NCBI GenBank assembly: GCA_030655755.1
Contig: JAUSOQ010000062.1
Coordinates: 29,217-93,216 of the forward strand
DNA length: 64,000 nt
Direction of reading: 5' to 3'
Origin: Coriobacteriia bacterium
GTDB lineage: Bacteria > Actinomycetota > Coriobacteriia > Anaerosomatales > Anaerosomataceae
Shown here: positions 9,816 through 18,638 of the stretch, piece by piece
How the letters are laid out: each line of letters begins with the position of its first letter
Position numbering within the stretch: position 1 is the stretch's first letter
The notes under the pieces: model-generated
What the model was told of the DNA's origin: nothing
The model's database searches: none
What the model saw: the letters and a program-made list of their open reading frames with translations, nothing else
Program-made: the position numbers and the translations under genes

Positions 9816-10196
9816 CTACCCCTCCACCTTCGACAACTCTTCTGCGACGGCCGCAAGCAGTGTGTCCGGGTCGACGGGCTTGGTCAGGTACTGGTTGGCG
9901 CCCGTGCGGATGCCGGTAGCCATCGCCTGCTCCTCGGTCTTGGCCGTGAGCATGATGATGGGGATGTTCTTGTAGTTCTGGTCGAACTTCAGCAACCGAC
10001 ACACACGGTAGCCGTCAAGCTTCGGCAGCATGACATCAAGGAGAATGAGGTCGGGCTTTTCTGCACGCGCTGTCTCCAGCGCCTCTGCCCCGTCGGCTGC
10101 AGTGATGACTTCGTATCCGCCCGCCTCGAGGATCGCCTTGATCATCTCCAAGATGGTCGGGCTGTCATCGACCGCAAGTACGCGCGCGCTAGCCAT
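9816..10196 (-). CDS. Single-domain response regulator (CheY/PilH-like)
   Basis: 126-residue stand-alone receiver. It shows DDS at residues 10-12, phospho-acceptor Asp in LILLDVMLPKLDG (about residue 54), the Thr in IIMLTAKTEEQA and the Lys in YLTKPVDPD. There is no output domain, so it works by protein-protein contact, most likely as the diffusible or sink receiver for the CheA hybrid. The MLPKLDGYRVCRLLK segment is closer to PilH/PilG-type regulators than to flagellar CheY. It ends 10 nt before the GspE-like start. Confidence 0.92.
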   Translation of the reverse strand: MASARVLAVDDSPTILEMIKAILEAGGYEVITAADGAEALETARAEKPDLILLDVMLPKLDGYRVCRLLKFDQNYKNIPIIMLTAKTEEQAMATGIRTGANQYLTKPVDPDTLLAAVAEELSKVEG

Positions 10197-10267
10197 GGCC
10201 TACTCCCTCCCACGACACGTGCCGTCGTGATGTATCGTCCCATCGGAAGTCGAACTTGAGGCGGCCA

Positions 10268-11770
10268 TCACGCCGCACCCATAGCCTTCCGACACTCTAC
10301 CAGACTGCGTTCACACGTCTTTGCGAGTAGGTCGGCTTTGAAGCCACCGAGAAACTCCGTCCATGCTCCCTCGGGACTCCTGTAAAGAGCCCTAAGTGCA
10401 TTTTCGTACTCGCGTGCCGCCTGGTCCCACTTGCGCTGCGTCTTGTAGATGTTTGCGAGGTTGAGATGTGCGAGTGCGAAGTCGGCGTCGATGTACATGG
10501 TCTTCTTGAGCTCGCTTATCGCCCGGACGGTGTCACCCTGTCGCTGATAGATGATGCCGAGGATATAACGGGCGACCGGCAAGAGCGGGTTGATCGAAAG
10601 AGCGTGGTGACACGCTTCGAGAGCCTGCTCGTGATCCGCGATGTCGGCGTGTACATATGCCGCGAGCAAGTATGCTTCCGCGTTGTTGGGATCACGCGCC
10701 AGCACCTGCCCCACGAGATCGAGTACACGTTCGGGGTGCCCCTCGGCAAGCGAATGGCGCGCCTGGCCGAGCATCTCGGTACCTGAAGGCTCAGAGGCCT
10801 CCGCAACAGGCTGCGAACGCGTGACAGCATGACGCCGCCTAGATCGCTCTGGCGTCGTCATGGCGGATGTGACTGGCGCCGCATGATACTCGGAGCGCGG
10901 AGTCGAGATCACAAACCGCTTCTTAGTACGGGTCTTGCGATACAGGAAGACACCGCCGACCTCTATGGGCTCGAACTGATCGCTGATCGATGTCAGCGTC
11001 TCCGAATGGCCGATGAACAGATAACCACCCTCGTTGAGGCTGTTGAAGAAGTTGGAGACCACCCGGCGAGTCGAATCCAGGCGAAAATAGATGGTGACAT
11101 TGCGGCAGAAGATGACGTCCCAATTGCCCATCAACGAGAGCGGGTACGGCTCCTTGACGAGGTTGTGATAGCCGAAGTCGACCAGCCGACGCGCCTGTTC
11201 ACCCACCCGATACTTGTCATCAACCAGTTCGAAGTGGCGTGCGATCGTCTGCTTGGGAACGTTGAGCATCGCACGCTGGCCGTAGACGCCCTTCTGACCA
11301 ACTGCAAGCGCCCTTGTCGACACATCGGTGCCGAGCACTTGCGCTCTCCAACCGAGTCCTTCGATACCAGCGTCGAGCAACGTCATCGCAATCGAGTACG
11401 GCTCCTCGCCTGTCGAGCATCCGGCGGACCAGACACGAAAATCGCGGTTGGTTTCCGGCTTCGCGGACATGATCTCCGGCAACACCCGGTCTTTGAGTGC
11501 AGCGAACTGTTGCGGGAAGCGGAAGAAGCTCGTCTCGTTGATGGTCACAAGGTTCATAAGTTCGCTGAACTCTTTGTGATCCCGGACGAGCAACGCATAG
11601 TACTCGTCGAAAGCGGAGAACTCCAGGCGCGTCGCACGGGTCACAAGCGAGATCCGCAGGGAATCGAGCTTCGACTCCTCCAGGTAGATGCCGGACTGCT
11701 GATGGATGAAATCGCGGAAACGCGCGAACTCCTCAAGCGTCAGGTCCTTCGCAAGGCTATCTCTGCCCAC
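10268..11770 (-). CDS. cheR: CheR methyltransferase with C-terminal TPR repeats
   Basis: SAM-dependent methyltransferase for chemoreceptor glutamates. The N-terminal all-helical domain is followed by the SAM fold: NETSFFRFPQQF, the SAM loop WSAGCSTGEEPYSIAM, the DVSTRALAVGQKGVYG segment and VIFCRNVTIYF. From about residue 340 to 460 there are at least three tetratricopeptide repeats (NAEAYLLAAYVHADIADHEQA, ARYILGIIYQRQGDTVRA, ALAHLNLANIYKTQRKWDQA). CheR-TPR fusions are known from Frz and other alternative chemosensory systems, where the TPRs bind partner proteins. 15 nt downstream of the DUF4388 gene. Confidence 0.94.
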   Translation of the reverse strand: MGRDSLAKDLTLEEFARFRDFIHQQSGIYLEESKLDSLRISLVTRATRLEFSAFDEYYALLVRDHKEFSELMNLVTINETSFFRFPQQFAALKDRVLPEIMSAKPETNRDFRVWSAGCSTGEEPYSIAMTLLDAGIEGLGWRAQVLGTDVSTRALAVGQKGVYGQRAMLNVPKQTIARHFELVDDKYRVGEQARRLVDFGYHNLVKEPYPLSLMGNWDVIFCRNVTIYFRLDSTRRVVSNFFNSLNEGGYLFIGHSETLTSISDQFEPIEVGGVFLYRKTRTKKRFVISTPRSEYHAAPVTSAMTTPERSRRRHAVTRSQPVAEASEPSGTEMLGQARHSLAEGHPERVLDLVGQVLARDPNNAEAYLLAAYVHADIADHEQALEACHHALSINPLLPVARYILGIIYQRQGDTVRAISELKKTMYIDADFALAHLNLANIYKTQRKWDQAAREYENALRALYRSPEGAWTEFLGGFKADLLAKTCERSLVECRKAMGAA

Positions 11771-11785
11771 GACCGCAACCCCGAC

Positions 11786-12532
11786 TCATTCCCCAGCGCC
11801 GTCCACGCCAGACACGACCTTCTCGATAAGACCCGCCGAGTACATCCCGTAAAGGATCTTCGCGGTCTCGAAATCATTGTAACCCGTGAACTCCACCAGC
11901 TCATTGACGGTCCGGCCGCCGTGCAGGTAACACAGCAGCATCCACTCTCGCGGCTTGAGGTGGATCTCCATCGACTTGTCGCCCGGCGCCGACGCCATGA
12001 TGAAGGTCGTCTCCAAAGACGGGATCTTCTGACGGATACGCCCCCACAGCTCCAGACGGCGCGAGGACTCCATGATGATATTCTCGACGGAGACCGAGAT
12101 GCCGATATCCTCGTCCTCACACATCTCATCGGCCTCAAACCGCAGCTGCCCGTCTTCCCATCTGAAGAGATCGAATAATGTGTCGTTGATCTGCTCCTGG
12201 ATGAAGTTCTCGAGCACCTTGGAGTCCAAATAGCCCTCGTCAACGAGGATCTGCCCGAGACGGCGGCCCGCTTTCTCTTTCTTCTGGATCTTTTGGAGGC
12301 CGAGCGCCTGACGCAACTGCTTCTCAGAGATGACGGCTGACTTCACGAGGCGACGACCAAGAGACTCACGATGCCAGTTCGAACTCGCAAAGAAGACGCG
12401 GCCCTTCTTGAAGCAGACTTTGCCCTGTGCGTCCGAACGCTCGAGGTACAGGGTGCCCGCCTTCCGCCCGGAGGCAAGAAGTCGGAACATGTCCGCCAGC
12501 GAGAAGTCCTTGAGGTTGCCCTCGAGCGCCAA
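11786..12532 (-). CDS. DUF4388 (PATAN) domain protein
   Basis: 248 residues. The N-terminus ALEGNLKDFSLADMFRLLA, GKAGTLYLER and GRVFFASSN is the typical DUF4388/PATAN opening. A middle helical stretch (LGQILVDEGYLDSKVLENFIQEQI) is followed by DTLFDLFRWEDGQLRFE. DUF4388/PATAN domains occur in bacterial signalling proteins; in cyanobacterial phototaxis, PATAN-REC proteins act on the pilus motor PilB. The start is TTG with AGGGGG 6 nt upstream, and the gene is first in the operon behind a good promoter. Linking it to the GspE-like protein downstream is inference. Confidence 0.85.
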   Translation of the reverse strand: MALEGNLKDFSLADMFRLLASGRKAGTLYLERSDAQGKVCFKKGRVFFASSNWHRESLGRRLVKSAVISEKQLRQALGLQKIQKKEKAGRRLGQILVDEGYLDSKVLENFIQEQINDTLFDLFRWEDGQLRFEADEMCEDEDIGISVSVENIIMESSRRLELWGRIRQKIPSLETTFIMASAPGDKSMEIHLKPREWMLLCYLHGGRTVNELVEFTGYNDFETAKILYGMYSAGLIEKVVSGVDGAGE

Positions 12533-12635
12533 CGTGATCCCCCTGTCCGGTTCGAATCGACTGCATGCAGGCTTGGCAGCATGAATAGCCGGTGCGCTTA
12601 AGACCTCTCAGCGCTACCAGTGATCATGCCCGTCA

Positions 12636-12663
12636 ATCGTAGCACGGGCGACAACGCGCTCAA
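12636..12663 (-). promoter_or_regulatory. Sigma70-type promoter of the chemosensory operon
   Basis: Reading the minus strand, TTGAGC (12663-12658) and TACGAT (12641-12636) are spaced by 16 nt, with an extended -10 TGC just before TACGAT. It lies about 105 nt upstream of the DUF4388 start and is the only convincing promoter-like sequence in the 467-nt gap. The rest of the gap (12664-12999) shows no ORF or RNA I can support. Confidence 0.5.
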
Positions 12664-12999
12664 AGCTAGTAGCAGCGGAAACCCGCCGAGAGAAACACCT
12701 GCTTCCTCTTGTGGTCTCCATCACAGACTCTCACTTCCGGCACAAAGAAGGTCGAACAGCTCAAAGCGACCGACACCTCCTTCGCGTTCGCTACTTGCCC
12801 TGCTTAGCGCTGACCGATGTGATATCGAAACACAGTGCAGTGAAACGATCGTAGTGTCGATCCTCATCGAGGTCTCAACCGTCCCAGAACACTCCCGGTT
12901 CGTTCTCCAGGTGAGCTACCGGCCCTTTCGGCGCATGTGACAGCTCACCAGAGTCCCTTCGATCCCCGCTCTCCGACATGCGTTCGTACGACGCGCGGA

Positions 13000-13839
13000 T
13001 CAAGCACCTCTGGCCGCCATGAGCGCGGCGGCGAGCATCGCGACCTGTAGCGGCTCCGTCAGTCCACCATCATCCGCCAACAACAGTCCGCCAAGCGCGG
13101 CAAGTATGCCTGCCTGACTCCCGAGAGCGGTCGCCTTCGGGAATCCCTGCCCGAGTTCGACGGTCTGCAGGCCACCTATGACGACAAGTCCCATCTTGCG
13201 CGCCGCCAGGAACAAGCGCTCGAACCCATCGAAGTCCAGACCGCCGCCTGCATGGACCCCACTGAAGCCGGCCTTGAGGATCGCACCCAGCAGAAGGCGG
13301 ATGTCGCCATCCGAATGCAGCACACAGGGGACTCCGGCAGCGGAGGCGATACCGACCAAACGCTGCATTCGGGGAAACAGGACCTCGATCGCAAAGTCGG
13401 GAGCCACCAGCGGGCCCTGCGCTCCAGCCAGATCCTCGGCAATGACAATGGCGCGCGCGCCCAGGCCGACGCCGTGTCGGATCTGCTCGACGATCGTATC
13501 GATGCGCCCGTCGATCCGCGCGGCTACTTCATCCGGGCGCGTGAGGGTCGCGCGCAGACCCTGGGTCACACCGTACTCCTGGAGCACGGGCCACAACGGC
13601 CCGTCGACCGCCCAGAAAGGCGTGACACCCGCGTTGAGTAGCAACTCGAGAGCATCCGCTGACCACTGCTCGCAACAGTGTACGAACGCGAAGTCGGCCT
13701 CCAGCTCCCGGCAGGCGTCTACGAGCGCCTGAGCGGGTTCGACGTCGTGGTGAGACAGCAGATCAAGAGCCTCGGCGGGGACGAACGTCAACCCGAAGGC
13801 AAGCGAGGTTCGTGAGAACAGAAGCGCGTTGTGAGCCAT
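13000..13839 (-). CDS. Uroporphyrinogen decarboxylase (URO-D) family protein
   Basis: 279 residues resembling the URO-D superfamily (TIM barrel), which includes HemE and corrinoid-dependent methyltransferases. Visible family features are LHSDGDIRLLLGAILKAGFSGVHAGGGLDF near residues 190-220 and GLVVIGGLQTVELG afterwards. The N-terminal substrate motif of HemE is absent, so it is unlikely to be the haem enzyme; a methyltransferase-like role is possible but unsupported by neighbours. It appears monocistronic, with a 467-nt gap downstream. Confidence 0.65.
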   Translation of the reverse strand: MAHNALLFSRTSLAFGLTFVPAEALDLLSHHDVEPAQALVDACRELEADFAFVHCCEQWSADALELLLNAGVTPFWAVDGPLWPVLQEYGVTQGLRATLTRPDEVAARIDGRIDTIVEQIRHGVGLGARAIVIAEDLAGAQGPLVAPDFAIEVLFPRMQRLVGIASAAGVPCVLHSDGDIRLLLGAILKAGFSGVHAGGGLDFDGFERLFLAARKMGLVVIGGLQTVELGQGFPKATALGSQAGILAALGGLLLADDGGLTEPLQVAMLAAALMAARGA

Positions 13840-13866
13840 GTGACAAGTGTAGCAGCCAGCGGAATA

Positions 13867-14331
13867 CTAGAGCAGGCTCACGCCGGCGAGAACTCCTTCG
13901 GCCAACACCCATACCAGCACGAACGCCACACACACACCCAAGGACACACCGAGAAACGCCTTCTTGCGCTCCATGCCCAAGAGCCACGCAGCGGCGGTGC
14001 CAGAATAGGCGCCTGTGCCCGGCAGTGGTATCGCGACGAATACGGCCAGCCCGAACACGCCGTACTTCTCGACAAGTGGGTGGGCCTTGGCCCTGATGCC
14101 CTCGAGTTTGCGATGCAACCAGGAGCCCTCCGGTATGTGATGGTAGACGCGATCGAGAAAGAGTGAGCCGGGCCAGAAGATAGCGAGGTTGGCCAACAAG
14201 ATGAGTGGCAGATAGACCTGCTCGCCCTGCTGGACTGCCAGCGGTATGGCCGCACGCAACTCGATCCATGGCACCCATGTGAGCGCGATGTACTTGAGAT
14301 ACGACGGGAGCTGCAACAACAGTTCTCTCAC
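13867..14331 (-). CDS. Small multi-drug export family membrane protein
   Basis: 154 residues of the 'small multi-drug export' (COG2426-type) family: conserved LTWVPWIELRAAIPLA near the N-terminus, then a re-entrant-like PLPGTGAYSGTAAAWLLGM motif and a long terminal hydrophobic segment. Three or four membrane helices are evident. Transport substrate is unknown for most members, and the family name is not functional proof. The start overlaps the stop of the upstream hypothetical gene by 4 nt. Confidence 0.75.
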   Translation of the reverse strand: MRELLLQLPSYLKYIALTWVPWIELRAAIPLAVQQGEQVYLPLILLANLAIFWPGSLFLDRVYHHIPEGSWLHRKLEGIRAKAHPLVEKYGVFGLAVFVAIPLPGTGAYSGTAAAWLLGMERKKAFLGVSLGVCVAFVLVWVLAEGVLAGVSLL

Positions 14332-14711
14332 TTGGACTCCCTAGCCCAGACGACGAATATCTTCTCGACCTCGGACTCCCAGAACGCGCGCGGACCACTG
14401 ATGTCTCTGCCCAGACGCTCGGCATGCCGGAAGTACCCTGCACCCGGCAGCCCGTCGCCACCCTTCCTGGTGACAAGCGAGGCGAGCATCGTGCCACGAG
14501 CGGCATCTTCCTCGCTGCACACCTCTCCGAGCATCGCCATCAGAGCCCACGAGTAGGGACGCATGGCGATAACCGTGACGTCAGCACACAGTCCCGAGTA
14601 CGTCGTGGTCTCACGACGACGAGCGTGCTCTATGAGGATGTCTTTGACCTGGCGCTTCGCAGCACTCCAGTCCTCGCGCTTAAAGCCCCAACGGGTGTTC
14701 TTATCAGCCAT
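14328..14711 (-). CDS. Conserved hypothetical protein
   Basis: About 127 residues, starting [14 protein letters not shown]. It contains [18 protein letters not shown], a likely helix followed by a strand, and a C-terminal [15 protein letters not shown] segment; this combination recalls a widespread uncharacterised family of small soluble proteins. No catalytic motif, signal peptide or membrane helix is visible. The ATG at 14711 is chosen over one at 14732 because of the family-like start. It overlaps the export-protein gene downstream and is divergent from arfB. Confidence 0.6.
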   Translation of the reverse strand: MADKNTRWGFKREDWSAAKRQVKDILIEHARRRETTTYSGLCADVTVIAMRPYSWALMAMLGEVCSEEDAARGTMLASLVTRKGGDGLPGAGYFRHAERLGRDISGPRAFWESEVEKIFVVWARESK

Positions 14712-14784
14712 GGGCACAGTATCGCACAGCATGAGCCAACGAGATCCTTACAGCGCGAGTATAGAGACGGCGTATCATTGGTGC

Positions 14785-15144
14785 ATGGATCCCGACTACA
14801 CCACACCCGACTCCGATCGAGCCCTGCTCGCGGAATGCGACGTGCAGGTCTTCCGCGGCACAGGTCCGGGCGGCCAGAGCGTCAACACGACCGACAGCGC
14901 CGTGCGACTGAAGCACCGACCGACCGGCATCGTCGTGACATGCCGCCGTGAGCGCAGCCAGTACCTCAACAAGAAGACATGTCTGAGCCGTTTGCGCCAG
15001 CGCATCGCTGAAGCGCAGCATGTCGACCCGGAACGCATTCCCACCAGGAAATCACGAACCGTCAAGCGGGCCATGGTGGAATCGAAGCGGGTTACCGCAC
15101 GCAAGAAAAGTCTTCGCAAGCCGGTCGCGACCGACGAGGAGTGA
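14785..15144 (+). CDS. arfB: ArfB/YaeJ-like peptidyl-tRNA hydrolase (ribosome rescue)
   Basis: 119 residues consisting of a release-factor catalytic domain only. It carries the GGQ motif in [20 protein letters not shown] and a basic C-terminal tail ([23 protein letters not shown]) of the kind that inserts into the mRNA tunnel of stalled ribosomes. There is no codon-recognition domain. The ATG at 14785 fits the family start; an upstream in-frame ATG at 14563 lies inside the opposite gene. It sits next to tmRNA and smpB, so two ribosome-rescue systems are adjacent. Alternative: a PrfH-like factor, less likely given the size. Confidence 0.88.
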   Translation: MDPDYTTPDSDRALLAECDVQVFRGTGPGGQSVNTTDSAVRLKHRPTGIVVTCRRERSQYLNKKTCLSRLRQRIAEAQHVDPERIPTRKSRTVKRAMVESKRVTARKKSLRKPVATDEE

Positions 15145-15155
15145 AACGTGCAGAA

Positions 15156-15183
15156 GGGTCCGCCGGCTGCTGCCGACGGACCC
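15156..15183. terminator. Hairpin between arfB and tmRNA (convergent)
   Basis: GGGTCCG-C-CGGC, a 4-nt loop, then GCCG-A-CGGACCC: an 11-bp GC-rich stem in the 48-nt gap between two convergent genes. The U-tract is weak on both strands, so it may act as a bidirectional terminator of limited strength. Confidence 0.55.
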
Positions 15184-15192
15184 CGTCATAGT

Positions 15193-15541
15193 TGGTGGAG
15201 GCGCGGAGAATCGAACTCCGGTCCACAATAGACCCCTAGGAAGCATCTCCAGGCTCAGTCACCGCTTGGGTTTCGGTCGGGGTGACGCGCCGTGACCGGC
15301 GTACCCTTCCCTAGATGGATCACATTCCCTGATCGCACACCATCATCAGCGATCCCGGTAGTCCCCTGAGTGACGTCGGGGCCGGTGACGGGGACGCTCA
15401 CCGGGCGACGTCGCTACTTAATTAAGCAGCGAGGGCGTAATTATTGTCGACGTTTAAGCGTCGGTACCCCTGTTTAACGAGGCGAGGAGACCTCGGCCTG
15501 CTTCTTCCCTCAGACCTATCGTGTCGAATCCAGTCGCCCCC
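15193..15541 (-). ncRNA. ssrA: Transfer-messenger RNA
   Basis: Rescues stalled ribosomes together with SmpB and tags the nascent peptide. The 5' end GGGGGCGACTGGATTCGACACG (15541 downward) and the 3' end GGACCGGAGTTCGATTCTCCGCGCC-TCCACCA (to 15193) pair through GGGGGCG/CGCCTCC and give the Ala-tRNA-like domain with encoded CCA. Length is 349 nt. The tag frame ends NVDNNYALAA followed by TAA at 15424-15422; the exact resume codon is not certain. smpB lies 100 nt upstream on the same strand. Confidence 0.95.
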
Positions 15542-15641
15542 GGAATCGACGTTGTCAACGTCCGTCCCGCACGTGCGCGGGTGCATCAGTATATACCACC
15601 CGCTGAGTATGCCGTGCGTAATGAAGCAAGAACCGCGCCCG

Positions 15642-16109
15642 CTAGCCGCGTGTGCGCTCCTTGAGCGCGCGCTCGACATCCCGCTTATGATCGCGATCAG
15701 CGAGCGAATCCCGCTTGTCATAGAGCTTCTTGCCGCGAGCCAGCCCGATCTCCACCTTCACAAGGTTGTTCGCCGAGAAGTAGATCTTGAGGGGCACAAG
15801 CGTGTACCCTTTCTCCTTCGTCTTGCCGATGAGATAGCGGATCTCCTTCTTGTGCAACAGGAGTTTGCGGTTGCGATCCGGCTGGAGATTGGAGCGATTG
15901 CCATGGCTATATGCCGCAATGTGCACGTTATGGAGCCACACCTCGCCTTTGCGGACGATCGCGAAGGTATCACGAAGTGTCGCGCGGTTCTCTCGGAGGG
16001 ACTTCACCTCAGTACCCGAGAGCGCGATGCCCGCCTCAAAGGTCTCGTCCACGAAGTAGTCGTGGAAGGCCTTCTTGTTGCTGGCTATGAGCTTCTCTTC
16101 ACGTGGCAC
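15642..16109 (-). CDS. smpB: SsrA-binding protein SmpB
   Basis: 155 residues. It escorts tmRNA to the ribosome. Conserved blocks include [29 protein letters not shown], the RNA-binding [17 protein letters not shown], and a basic tail [24 protein letters not shown] that mimics the anticodon arm. It lies directly before ssrA. It starts 30 nt after the disrupted sensor kinase gene and may be transcribed with it. Confidence 0.97.
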   Translation of the reverse strand: MPREEKLIASNKKAFHDYFVDETFEAGIALSGTEVKSLRENRATLRDTFAIVRKGEVWLHNVHIAAYSHGNRSNLQPDRNRKLLLHKKEIRYLIGKTKEKGYTLVPLKIYFSANNLVKVEIGLARGKKLYDKRDSLADRDHKRDVERALKERTRG

Positions 16110-16138
16110 AGGCGGTCCTCAAGGCGTCGGGCGATATC

Positions 16139-17434
16139 TCAGCCGATGGGCAACGCGAGCGTGAATGCCGATCCGGATCCCAGCACGCTCTTGACGGTGA
16201 TATCGCCACCCATAAGCCTAGCGAGCCTACGCGAAACTGCCAGCCCAAGTCCAGCCCCCGTGACGTTGTGTGACGTTGTGTGCACTCTCCGGCGTGACAC
16301 GGAAGTAGTCGTCGAAGATCCGCTCGATATTGCAGGAGGCGATCCCACAGCCGGTGTCCGCCACCTCCACGACGACTCGCGATCTCTCACGGCGAGCGCA
16401 CACGTCCACATGCCCGGTCTCGGTGTACTTCAGCGCGTTGCCGACGAGGTTCAGTAAGATTTGCTCGACACGATAGCGATCGCCCACGATGTCACCGAGA
16501 TGCTCGGTGCCGCTCAACCGCATCTCGACACCACTCGACCCTATCACCGGTCTCAGGGTCTCGACCGCACGATCGATGACCTCGCCCACCCCGTAGGGCT
16601 GTTCCTCGAGTTCCATGTGACCCGAGTCGATCCGCGCGATGTCGAACATCTCCTCGACGAGATGAAGGACGTGCCGACCGGATTCGCCGATGAGCCCGAT
16701 CTGCTTGCTTTGCTCCTCATTGAGTTCTCCTGCCAGACCATCGCGCAGTATGTCGGCGAACCCGACGATCGCGCCGAGCGGCGTCCGAAGCTCGTGACTC
16801 ATGGCAGCCAGGAAGCGCACGCGCATGGCGTCACGATTGTGCAGCTCGTTGTTGAGTTCCTCAAGCAGGGAGTTGGATTCCTGGAGTTCCTCGGCAAACG
16901 CCTCGAGCTCCTCGGCAGCCTCGTTGAACCGTCTTCCGGCGATCACGCGCGCGGTCACGTCGGTGAGCACCGCATAGACATAGTGGCGCCCGTCGAGCAC
17001 AAGGTCGGTGCACTGGGAGTCGACGACACTCTCACCCGATGCGGTCAGCTGGTTGATCGGCACAGTAGATCCCAGGGGTGTCTTGTCATCGGGGGTGGCC
17101 AAGTCACGCAGACTGCGTCCGATGAGTTCAGCTTCCGGGAAGCCATAGAGGTGAGATGCGCCACGGTTTGCCTCGGCAATGATTCCCGTCTCGGCGTCGA
17201 TCAACAGCATCGCCGCGCCGTGATCCGAGAACATCGCCTTGAAACGGGTACCCACCCGCTCCGCCTCACAGCGGCAGACGACTATCTCCTTGAACAGCGG
17301 GCGGATGAACACCATGGCCGCCGAAAGCAGTACCCAAGCCGACTGGAACCTCGTGGTACGTATGAGAAGGAGCGCGGCGATGCAGCAAGGAGGGCACACA
17401 CAATGGCCGCAGTCAGAACCACCGTTACCAGCAT
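16139..17434 (-). pseudogene. PAS-domain sensor histidine kinase, frameshifted
   Basis: Reading frames together encode an N-terminal membrane hairpin, a PAS domain (AAMLLIDAETGIIAEANRGASHLYGF), a coiled coil, HisKA with the phospho-histidine in AMSHELRTPLGAIVGF, and HATPase with N-box [14 protein letters not shown]1 DTGCGI and F-box FDDYFRV. The frame breaks exactly at a 10-bp tandem duplication (16261-16280). Deleting one copy restores [21 protein letters not shown] and a normal end at 16139. A second probable frame change lies near 17385: an ATG at 17434 with an AGGTGG site gives MLVTVVLTAAIVCALLA in another frame. It is either a pseudogene, a phase-variable gene, or carries assembly errors. 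No partner response regulator is nearby. Confidence 0.8.
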
Positions 17435-17505
17435 AGCGCCACCTTTGCGGTTCGTTCCCCCTCAATTGTCAGGACTCCCCGCATCTAGCCTAACACGCTG
17501 AGAGC

Positions 17506-18567
17506 CTACGGCGTGAAGTCTGTACCAGGCTGAAGACGCAGCACGAATGCGGCGAGTAGCTTCGCAGTGTTCTCCAGGTCTTCGATCGACAGCACCTCGG
17601 TTGGCGTGTGCATATAGCGCAGCGGTACGCTCACGAGAGCTGCCGCCTTCCCGCCGCGAGAAAGCTGGATGGCGTTCGCGTCAGTCCCCGTGCCGCGCGG
17701 CGCACCCTCCACCTGATACGGGATGTTCTCCGCATCAGCAGCCGAACACAGGAGCTCGAACACGCGTGGGTTGATGTTCGCTCCGCGAGAGATCGCGGGG
17801 CCGCTACCACACTTGATCTCGCCGTGCTTGCGCTTGTCCACATCAAGATAGTCGGTGGCGTGCGTGACCTCTACTGCAATGCCCACAACCGGGTCCACGC
17901 CGTACGCAGAGGTGGTACCGCCGCGCAGCCCGATCTCTTCCTGTACGGTGGCTGCCGCTATCAGATCACCCTGCGCGCCGCCCGCCTCACGAACGAACCT
18001 GAGCGTCTCGGCCACGATCCAGACACCCATCTTGTCGTCGAAGGCCCGGGAGACCGCCATGCCCTGCCCGAACGTCTCCATGCCGACGGCATAGGTCACG
18101 GGGTCACCGATGTTGACACGCTTCTTGACCTCCTCGGCGGAAAGACCGAGATCGATGAACATCTTGTGCATCTTGACGACCTGCTTGCGTTCTTCCTCGT
18201 CGAGTAGGTGGATCGCCAACCTGCCGAGAACGCCGAGCAAAGGACCATCGGTCGTATGTACCGTCACACGCGCTCCGGGCAGGATCTGCGGATCATGACC
18301 ACCGATCGGCTGGAATGCACAGAAGCCGTCATCGGTGATGTAGGTGACCATGAAACCGATCTCGTCGATGTGTCCCGCAAGCATGACGCTGGGACCATCA
18401 GCCGTGCCATTGAGGGTGGCATGTACCGACCCCATGACGTTTGTCTCGACGGTGTCCGCATAAGGCGCGATGTACTCACGAAAGACCTTCGCGGCAGGCT
18501 GCTCATATCCCGAGGGCGACGGTGCTTCAACCAGTGTGCGCAGGAACTCGAAGGATTCAGAACGCAT
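17506..18567 (-). CDS. M42 family metallopeptidase (aminopeptidase)
   Basis: 353 residues; co-catalytic dinuclear metal aminopeptidase of the M42 (PepA/FrvX/YsdC) family. Metal ligands are seen in MLAGHIDEIGFMV, the bridging Asp in RAFDDKMGV, the catalytic Glu pair in VQEEIGLRGG, the Asp in EVTHATDY and the late His in RYMHTPTEVL. The protein is cytoplasmic, with no signal peptide. The start at 18567 is favoured because AAGGAGG lies 7 nt upstream; a start at 18588 would place that site inside the gene. It follows RNase R by 71 nt. Confidence 0.93.
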   Translation of the reverse strand: MRSESFEFLRTLVEAPSPSGYEQPAAKVFREYIAPYADTVETNVMGSVHATLNGTADGPSVMLAGHIDEIGFMVTYITDDGFCAFQPIGGHDPQILPGARVTVHTTDGPLLGVLGRLAIHLLDEEERKQVVKMHKMFIDLGLSAEEVKKRVNIGDPVTYAVGMETFGQGMAVSRAFDDKMGVWIVAETLRFVREAGGAQGDLIAAATVQEEIGLRGGTTSAYGVDPVVGIAVEVTHATDYLDVDKRKHGEIKCGSGPAISRGANINPRVFELLCSAADAENIPYQVEGAPRGTGTDANAIQLSRGGKAAALVSVPLRYMHTPTEVLSIEDLENTAKLLAAFVLRLQPGTDFTP

Positions 18568-18638
18568 TGAAATGCCTCCTTGTTGCATATCGTGACGTGC
18601 AACACAGTGTAGCGCCGCTCAGCCACATCCGGCCAGTC

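Noticed and set aside
10829..12178. Plus-strand open frame of 449 codons
   Set aside because: It is antisense to cheR and the DUF4388 gene, both with clear domain motifs. The translation shows no family motif and has high-GC shadow composition.
12540..12560. GGTTCGAATC resembling a tRNA T-arm
   Set aside because: No acceptor, D or anticodon arms on either strand; it lies just upstream of the DUF4388 start.
17383..17501. AAGGAGG followed by ATG on the plus strand
   Set aside because: It opens a 33-codon frame antisense to the start of the sensor kinase, with no supporting motif.
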